64,000 bases of DNA from NCBI RefSeq assembly GCF_036962685.1, contig NZ_JBALOP010000047.1, positions 1-64,000 of the forward strand, written 5' to 3'. Source of the DNA: Ferdinandcohnia sp036962685 (lineage in GTDB: Bacteria; Bacillota; Bacilli; Bacillales; Bacillaceae_L). Below the pieces are notes generated by a model. The model was not told the origin of the DNA. It saw only the letters and a program-made list of their open reading frames with translations, and made no database searches. The number at the start of each line of letters is the position of its first letter. The first letter of the stretch is position 1. The position numbers were made by a program, and so were the translations under genes. This document shows, in pieces, positions 59,231 through 64,000 of the stretch.

Positions 59231-60187
59231 ATGATTAAATTTGAAAATGTATCTAAAAGATACCCAGATGGAACAGTTGCTGTTGATTCATTATCATTTG
59301 AAATTCAGCAAGGGGAATTTGTGGTCATTATCGGACCAAGTGGTTGCGGGAAAACGACGACTCTAAAAATGATCAATCGGTTAATTCCTCTAACAGATGG
59401 TACTATTTTTATGGATGGGAAAAAAATAAGCGAATATGACATCCATGAATTGAGATGGAATATCGGATATGTTCTTCAACAGATTGCCCTTTTTCCACAT
59501 ATGACAATAGAGGAAAATATTGCGATTGTTCCTGAGCTGAAAAAATGGAAAAGGGACAAAATTAAACAACGAATTTCTGAACTTATGGATATGGTTGGTT
59601 TAGACTACGAAACATACGCTAACAGAAAACCAAGTGAACTGTCTGGAGGACAACAGCAAAGAGTTGGTGTTATCCGGGCGCTTGCTGCCGATCCTGGGAT
59701 TATACTAATGGATGAGCCATTTAGTGCCTTGGATCCAATAAGTCGTGAAAAACTTCAAGATGAACTATTAAAGTTAAAGAAAAATCTCAAAAAGACCACT
59801 GTTTTTGTCACCCATGATATGAAAGAAGCATTAAAACTAGCAGATCGAATCTGCATAATGAAGGACGGAAAAATTGTTCAAATCGGAACACCACATCAAC
59901 TGATTTCAAATCCTTCAAATGATTTTGTGAAAGAATTTGTCCGAGGGAAAAGTGAAAATGAGGATATTGATTTTAATTTGGAAGATTTACTTCAACCGGT
60001 AATTGGAAATGAAGTAGAGAAAACCTCTGCTGTTATCGTATCTTCCTCAACTCCAATGAAAGAGATTTTGGATCTCTTATCTCAACATGAACAATTAACG
60101 ATAGAAAAAGATGGAAACCTAATCGGATATATAGATCGCGGGTCGGTTATGAAGTATCTATCTACAATATTGGAAAAAGGGGGCTGA
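59231..60187 (+). CDS. opuFA: Osmoprotectant ABC transporter ATPase, OpuFA-like
   Basis: ATPase of 318 residues from a glycine betaine/choline-type importer. Walker A is GPSGCGKTTTLKMINRL at about 36-52, the signature LSGGQQQRVGVIRALAADP, and Walker B IILMDEPFSALDP. The C-terminus carries only one short CBS-like segment (ending VMKYLSTILEKGG) instead of the paired CBS domains of OpuCA. AAGGAG sets the ATG at 59231; the frame is open 13 codons upstream. It is followed after 3 bp by a permease fused to a binding protein, which identifies the OpuF type. Expression is probably osmotically controlled, but no specific site is seen. Confidence 0.88.
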   Translation: MIKFENVSKRYPDGTVAVDSLSFEIQQGEFVVIIGPSGCGKTTTLKMINRLIPLTDGTIFMDGKKISEYDIHELRWNIGYVLQQIALFPHMTIEENIAIVPELKKWKRDKIKQRISELMDMVGLDYETYANRKPSELSGGQQQRVGVIRALAADPGIILMDEPFSALDPISREKLQDELLKLKKNLKKTTVFVTHDMKEALKLADRICIMKDGKIVQIGTPHQLISNPSNDFVKEFVRGKSENEDIDFNLEDLLQPVIGNEVEKTSAVIVSSSTPMKEILDLLSQHEQLTIEKDGNLIGYIDRGSVMKYLSTILEKGG

Positions 60188-60190
60188 CAA

Positions 60191-61705
60191 ATGAACGATT
60201 TTATACAAGAATTTCTGGGAAGAAAAGATCAATTAGTTAGTTCTTTATTAGAACATGTCCAGATTTCTTTTATCGCCCTTTTCTTTGCAGTAATCATTGC
60301 GATTCCGCTTGGAATTTATTTAACAAGGCATAAAAAGGTAGCAGAAGGGATAATCGGCATAACATCGGTGATTCAAACCATACCTTCTCTAGCTTTGTTG
60401 GGTATCCTGATTCCTTTATTTGGTATTGGAAAAGTCCCGGCAATTATCGCTTTAGTTGCCTATGCACTACTACCTATATTGAGAAATACATATACAGGGA
60501 TTAAAGAAGTTGATTCCTCATTAATTGAAGCGGCCCGCGCGATGGGAATGAACTCAAGAAAAAGATTAATAAGGGTGGAATTTCCGCTAGCAATGCCTGT
60601 TATCATGGCCGGGATTCGGACAGCAATGGTGTTAATCGTAGGTACAGCCACACTTGCCGCATTAATTGGCGCTGGAGGGCTTGGGGATATTATTCTTCTA
60701 GGAATTGATAGAAATAATACAAATCTGATTTTGCTTGGAGCCATACCAGCCGCACTCCTTGCGATCCTATTTGATTATTTACTAAAAAAGTTTGAAAATC
60801 TAACATATAAAAAAGTCCTTATTACCCTTGGTACGATTGGACTATTGGCTTTCGCTATTATCGTCGCTCCGTTTTTTGGACATCAAGATCAAAAAGTTGT
60901 GATTGCCGGAAAGCTCGGTTCAGAACCTGAAATATTAATTAATATGTATAAAATCTTAATTGAAGATGAAACAGATTTGCAGGTTGAATTAAAACCAGGT
61001 CTGGGCAAAACGTCTTTTGTCTTCAACGCACTTAGATCTGAGGACATCGATATTTATCCGGAGTTTACTGGAACAGCCATTTCAGAGTTTTTAAAAGAAA
61101 CAGCAAACAGTACAGATCGCCAACAGGTCTATCAACAAGCAAGGGATGGATTATTGGAGCGATTTAATATGGTCTTGCTGAAACCAATGCAGTTTAACAA
61201 CACATATGCCTTGGCAGTCCCAAATGATTTTGCGGATGAATTTGGGCTAGAAACCATTTCCGATTTGAAAGGTAGAGAAGATAAAATTAATGCTGGTTTT
61301 ACATTGGAATTTTCAGACCGTGAAGATGGGTACCTTGGTATCCAGTCACTATACGGTATTCAGTTCCCCAATCTCGTAACGATGGAGCCGAAATTACGCT
61401 ATGTAGCAGTCGAATCAGGTGAGATTAATTTAGTTGATGCCTATTCAACTGATAGTGAGCTCCGACAATATCAACTTAAAGTGTTGGAGGATGATCAGCA
61501 TTTGTTCCCTCCCTACCAAGGGGCCCCATTATTACGTGAAGAAACAGTTAAGAAGTATCCGGAAATCGCAGATGCTTTAAATAAATTATCAGGGAAAATA
61601 ACGGATGATAAAATGAGAGAAATGAATTTCCTAGTGAATGTAGAAGGATTAAGTCCTTTTGAAGTTGCTAAGGATTATTTGGAAACAAATGGTTTAATAA
61701 ACTAG
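60191..61705 (+). CDS. opuFB: Osmoprotectant transporter permease fused to binding protein, OpuFB-like
   Basis: A 504-residue fusion. The N-terminal part (about 15-230) is a permease with six helices, including the docking segment EVDSSLIEAARAMGMNSRKRLIRVEFPLAMP. The C-terminal part (about 232-504) is an extracellular OpuAC/OsmX-type binding domain beginning at KVVIAGKLGSEPEILINMY and containing YPEFTGTAI and YSTDSELRQYQLKVLEDDQHLFPPYQGAP. The fusion matches OpuF described in Bacillus infantis, which imports betaine-type compatible solutes. GGGGG precedes the ATG. The substrate pocket cannot be judged from the primary sequence alone. Confidence 0.9.
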   Translation: MNDFIQEFLGRKDQLVSSLLEHVQISFIALFFAVIIAIPLGIYLTRHKKVAEGIIGITSVIQTIPSLALLGILIPLFGIGKVPAIIALVAYALLPILRNTYTGIKEVDSSLIEAARAMGMNSRKRLIRVEFPLAMPVIMAGIRTAMVLIVGTATLAALIGAGGLGDIILLGIDRNNTNLILLGAIPAALLAILFDYLLKKFENLTYKKVLITLGTIGLLAFAIIVAPFFGHQDQKVVIAGKLGSEPEILINMYKILIEDETDLQVELKPGLGKTSFVFNALRSEDIDIYPEFTGTAISEFLKETANSTDRQQVYQQARDGLLERFNMVLLKPMQFNNTYALAVPNDFADEFGLETISDLKGREDKINAGFTLEFSDREDGYLGIQSLYGIQFPNLVTMEPKLRYVAVESGEINLVDAYSTDSELRQYQLKVLEDDQHLFPPYQGAPLLREETVKKYPEIADALNKLSGKITDDKMREMNFLVNVEGLSPFEVAKDYLETNGLIN

Positions 61706-61717
61706 GTTATTTTTCAC

Positions 61718-61803
61718 TGGGACGCGGGGACAGGTTCCGTGTCCCATCATTTATTATTAAGGATGTAAAATTCCTGGGACAATGTACCACTCCCTCTTTC
61801 CCT
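61718..61803. repeat. Palindromic repeat, family A, extended copy
   Basis: Left hairpin TGGGACGCGGGGACAGGTTCC GTGTCCCA, then about 30 bp, then CTGGGACAATGTACC and CTCCCTCTTTCCC. The right arm has diverged. It separates the convergent opuFB and GIY-YIG genes. Confidence 0.7.
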
Positions 61804-61806
61804 TAA

Positions 61807-62163
61807 TTAACGAGTCATTTTCTTGTTATATCCTCGATCATCATATGGCTGAATCTGATCTAACCATTTATTCTCAAGTTCCAACAAAGCTTCTTTTTCA
61901 TTAAAATATGGGTCTTCTTTCTTTTTGAGTGTTTCTAATATATCAATACTGAATGCACTCGCACCATATTGTCTCCAGTCTTCTTGTAGCTCTTTATTCA
62001 TAAGTGAGCCTGCCTCTAAACTAAATTTTAACCCATTTAATGTTTTAAAATTTTTGGTGCTACCGATAAATACTTTTCCATTTTGAGTGTTTTTTATTTG
62101 ATAAACACCAGCCTCAATTGGTGTTTCCTTATATTGTTGTTTCAATTCCTTTTTTCGATCCAT
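61807..62163 (-). CDS. GIY-YIG nuclease-family protein
   Basis: A small protein of 118 residues with a GIY-YIG fold. The two motifs read GVYQIKN (about 19) and VFIGSTKN (about 31). The later arginine and glutamate region is less clear (FKTLNGLKFSLEAG, then EALLELENKWLDQIQPY). Stand-alone GIY-YIG proteins of this kind are common in bacilli and have no defined substrate. The start is uncertain: GTG at 62172 and ATG at 62163 are both possible, with only a weak ribosome binding site. It follows the DUF2087 regulator by about 20 bp and is probably co-transcribed with it. Confidence 0.75.
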   Translation of the reverse strand: MDRKKELKQQYKETPIEAGVYQIKNTQNGKVFIGSTKNFKTLNGLKFSLEAGSLMNKELQEDWRQYGASAFSIDILETLKKKEDPYFNEKEALLELENKWLDQIQPYDDRGYNKKMTR

Positions 62164-62184
62164 TGTAGACACTCACTTCCAACT

Positions 62185-62940
62185 TTATTTTTTCAGCCAA
62201 TATTGACTCCCATCGGCCTTTCTTTCTAAAAAGCCATAACTAATTAAATATCTCCTAATTAAGACATAATCATCATACATATCCCTTATAACCTGATTAA
62301 TTTCTTTTTCCGTATAAATCATATCCGTTTCAAATCGCCTTGTTATTTCTCGAAGGATAATCAACCTTTGTTTTTCTTTTGGTGGGAATTTTAATAGTCG
62401 TCCATTGATCCCTTCAGGTAAAAACTTTTTAGTGATTTCTTTTTGTTCCTCTTCCGTAATAGCATAGCGATCATCAACCATTGTTGCTGTTTTATGTGGA
62501 GGGACAAAAGCTGGCGCATGCTGATCTTTTTCTTTTAAAAGCTCCATAATAGCTAAAAAGGTCCTTGCTTGACGTTCTTTCTCTTTTAATGCAAAACGAT
62601 GATGCCTAATTGTAGAGGTGCTGCCGATCCCCATCTCAGTCTGAACTTCTTTATCACTTTTGCCCTGATAAAAAAGACGGAGCAGGTGATTCTGATGATC
62701 GGTAAGCCCTGTCAGTTTTTTATCAAGCCCAATTAAATAATCAAATACGGATTTGTGGGAGCCTTCAATATGAACACGCATATATCTCTCGGCTTCATAA
62801 AAAATTCCTTCATGAGGATAAATGATCCCTTTTTCAATTTTCTCGCCACATAAAAGGCAAAAATATGAGTCTGACTCTTCAATATATCCTTGTTTAAGCT
62901 CTTCTAATGACGCATTCCAAAAGCTTTCTGAAATATCCAC
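62185..62940 (-). CDS. DUF2087-containing transcriptional regulator
   Basis: A 251-residue protein with three parts. The N-terminus (about 25-65) has C-x2-C (CLLCGE) and H-x5-H (VHIEGSH), like a zinc finger. The middle (about 75-125) is a LuxR-type helix-turn-helix (GLTDHQNHLLRLFYQGKSDKEVQTEMGIGSTSTIRHH). The C-terminus (about 165-250) is DUF2087, with ITKKFLPEGINGRLLKFPPKEKQRLIILREI. Such proteins are thought to be regulators; the target is unknown. Start is GTG with a weak ribosome binding site. The upstream region holds repeated CAAACA half-sites, suggesting autoregulation. Confidence 0.75.
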   Translation of the reverse strand: MDISESFWNASLEELKQGYIEESDSYFCLLCGEKIEKGIIYPHEGIFYEAERYMRVHIEGSHKSVFDYLIGLDKKLTGLTDHQNHLLRLFYQGKSDKEVQTEMGIGSTSTIRHHRFALKEKERQARTFLAIMELLKEKDQHAPAFVPPHKTATMVDDRYAITEEEQKEITKKFLPEGINGRLLKFPPKEKQRLIILREITRRFETDMIYTEKEINQVIRDMYDDYVLIRRYLISYGFLERKADGSQYWLKK

Positions 62941-62943
62941 TAT

Positions 62944-63084
62944 TCAAACACATCCAATCAATATTTAATATATAACAAACAAATCATTATATTGTTTGGT
63001 AATAAAAATACTAACTAAAAAATCCCTTGTTGTCAAATATATAATCAAACAATGTATTTAAATGTTTGTGTAAATTCAAACAAA
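62944..63084. promoter_or_regulatory. Array of CAAACA/TGTTTG half-sites
   Basis: CAAACA or its inverse occurs near 62945, 62976, 62993, 63046, 63064 and 63077. Two pairs form inverted repeats (62975-62999 and 63044-63070). It lies directly upstream of the DUF2087 gene. The remaining sequence to 63248 holds the leader of the glycine-zipper gene and nothing else I recognise. Confidence 0.4.
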
Positions 63085-63248
63085 ATATAAAAATGTGTAT
63101 TTAAAATGATGGTCACCTAAATTGTACTATGATTGAATTGGGGAAATGAGGAAATAAACACTTGATAATTACGTAGCGACTTTGAGCAAACTACCTTTTG
63201 AGGGAAGTTTGAAGAGCAAAAGCATTTCCCAAGGAGGAGGTGGGATAA

Positions 63249-63446
63249 ATGGCTGATAACAAACGAAATCGTGATGATAACACTGCTGGCGAGGCGCTAG
63301 GTACAGGTGCCGGTGCAACTGCTGGTGCTGTAGTAGGATCAGTGTTAGGTCCACTTGGTACAGTTGCGGGAGCTATTGCCGGAGGAGCTTTAGGCAACAA
63401 GGTGGGCGAAGGTGCCAACGAGGCTGTGGACCAAGAGGAAAGATAA
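63249..63446 (+). CDS. Small glycine-zipper protein
   Basis: A 65-residue protein with a charged N-terminus and a long glycine/alanine-rich stretch (about 17-55) in which glycine recurs every four residues (GTGAGATAGAVVGSVLGPLG, then GAIAGGALGNKVGEG). This is a glycine-zipper pattern that usually packs helices in membranes. It has no clear signal peptide. An AAGGAGGAGGTGG site precedes the ATG, so strong translation is expected. Similar small proteins in bacilli are stress- or spore-related, but the role here is unknown. Confidence 0.8.
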   Translation: MADNKRNRDDNTAGEALGTGAGATAGAVVGSVLGPLGTVAGAIAGGALGNKVGEGANEAVDQEER

Positions 63447-63506
63447 AAGTTCTACCTATACTTAATATTGCCGCAACAAATTGATAAGTAATGAGATTAT
63501 GCGAGT

Positions 63507-63533
63507 CTGAATCCAATAAGGGTTCAGTCTTTT
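63507..63533 (+). terminator. Terminator after the glycine-zipper gene
   Basis: CTGAATCC pairs with GGGTTCAG (one G-U) and is followed by TCTTTTCTT. Confidence 0.7.
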
Positions 63534-63722
63534 CTTCGTTTTTCGGAATGTCCTTCAATCTATTTTCCACCTTATATATTTGTGAATCACACAAAAATGG
63601 CTCCATTTACTTTTAGAAATACGACCAGCGACCTAGGTATTATTTAGTCTCAGGTTGGTTAAATCCATTCCTTTTATTTTGTATGATGAACACATGATTT
63701 CATTATGATGGGGAGAATGATT

Positions 63723-64000
63723 ATGTCAAAAAAGAAGGTGTATATACTCTTAACAGATACAGGTACATTATTTACAAAGTTGATAAAGCTATATACGAAG
63801 AAACCATATAACCACGCGTCAATATCCTTTGATTCCGAAATGTCAGAGGTCTATAGTTTTGGAAGAAAGACAGCTAGAAATCCATTTATCGGTGGATTTG
63901 TAAAAGAAGATGTGAGGAAAGGTTTATTTAAACAGGCTGATTGTGCCATCTATTCTTTTACAGTCACAGAAGTTGATATACAAAAGATGAAACGTTATAT
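63723..64000 (+). CDS. Permuted papain-like amidase (YiiX/NlpC-P60-like), partial
   Basis: The frame opens at an ATG behind GGGGAG (7-nt spacing) and runs off the window after 92 codons with no stop. The start VYILLTDTGTLFTKLIKL is followed by KKPYNHASISFD, whose histidine matches the first catalytic position of the permuted papain-like (YiiX/YebB) hydrolases. EVYSFGRKTARNPFIGGFVKEDV follows, then the beginning of a CAIYSF strand. The expected catalytic cysteine lies beyond the window. The identification is tentative because only about half the protein is visible. Confidence 0.65.
   Translation, partial: MSKKKVYILLTDTGTLFTKLIKLYTKKPYNHASISFDSEMSEVYSFGRKTARNPFIGGFVKEDVRKGLFKQADCAIYSFTVTEVDIQKMKRY

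Overview
The window looks like chromosome of a low-GC, Gram-positive, spore-forming member of the Bacillaceae (Bacillus/Neobacillus type). The reasons are strong AGGAGG-type ribosome binding sites, frequent TTG/GTG starts, a SAM-I riboswitch, CsoR/CopZ/CopA, a CatR/YodB-type repressor beside catE, a CotS-like kinase, a sporulation-type PAS histidine kinase, an OpuF-type osmolyte transporter and many short palindromic intergenic repeats. The species cannot be fixed from this sequence alone. No rRNA, tRNA, CRISPR array or prophage is visible.

Layout. 1-1.6 kb: an IS1182-family element with both ends visible. 1.7-10 kb: a frameshifted beta-helix protein gene, a PAS-GGDEF-EAL cyclic-di-GMP enzyme, an SDR-like oxidoreductase, a CDF metal exporter, a DinB-fold protein, an azoreductase behind an MhqR-type operator, and a DUF3231 protein. 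10-13 kb: an NhaC-family antiporter followed directly by argininosuccinate lyase. 13-17.3 kb: a glycerol-3-phosphate-type (Ugp) sugar ABC transporter on the minus strand. 17.5-24 kb: a polysaccharide deacetylase, then a two-component system and a MacB/FtsX-type ABC transporter. 24-30.4 kb: a SAM riboswitch in front of a complete peptide (Dpp/Opp) ABC transporter and a DUF3899 membrane protein. 30.6-34.5 kb: a copper regulon (csoR, copZ, copA) with CsoR-type operators and a siroheme-reductase-like half protein. 34.5-38.3 kb: a DJ-1/PfpI protein, a VTT membrane protein, a CatR/YodB-like repressor divergent from catE, and a flavin monooxygenase. 38.4-38.8 kb: a degenerate 53-bp tandem repeat. 38.9-42.3 kb: a TauE/SafE exporter, a Lin0512 protein and a PAS histidine kinase. 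42.4-48.4 kb: a probable D-amino-acid or hydroxy-amino-acid utilisation locus (Asp/Glu racemase, dicarboxylate symporter, DauR-like regulator, RidA, threonine-synthase-like PLP enzyme, D-threonine-aldolase-like enzyme). 48.4-56.6 kb: aroK, a YkwD-like CAP protein, an odd DKFS-repeat protein, a GNAT acetyltransferase and CotS-like kinase pair, an SGNH hydrolase, azlCD, and nhaC coupled to a PqqB/PhnP-like metallohydrolase. 56.7-59.2 kb: a Smr-less MutS2 paralogue behind a roughly 290-nt structured leader with a seven-codon upstream ORF and an intrinsic terminator. 59.2-61.7 kb: an OpuF-type osmolyte transporter. 61.8-64 kb: a GIY-YIG protein, a DUF2087 regulator with an operator-like array upstream, a glycine-zipper protein and the start of a papain-like amidase gene.

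Two families of short imperfect palindromes recur between genes. Family A (core GGGACAGGT...ACCTGTCCC) has about nine copies. Family B (core TGACCCC...CGT...GGGGTCA) has four or five, often serving as terminators. One family A copy supplies the last codons of the CotS-like gene, and another carries paired compensatory changes in its stem. The signals I rate highest are the mutS2-like leader, the 53-bp tandem array, the family A repeats, the SAM-riboswitch peptide transporter, and the operator-like palindromes that coincide with promoters.
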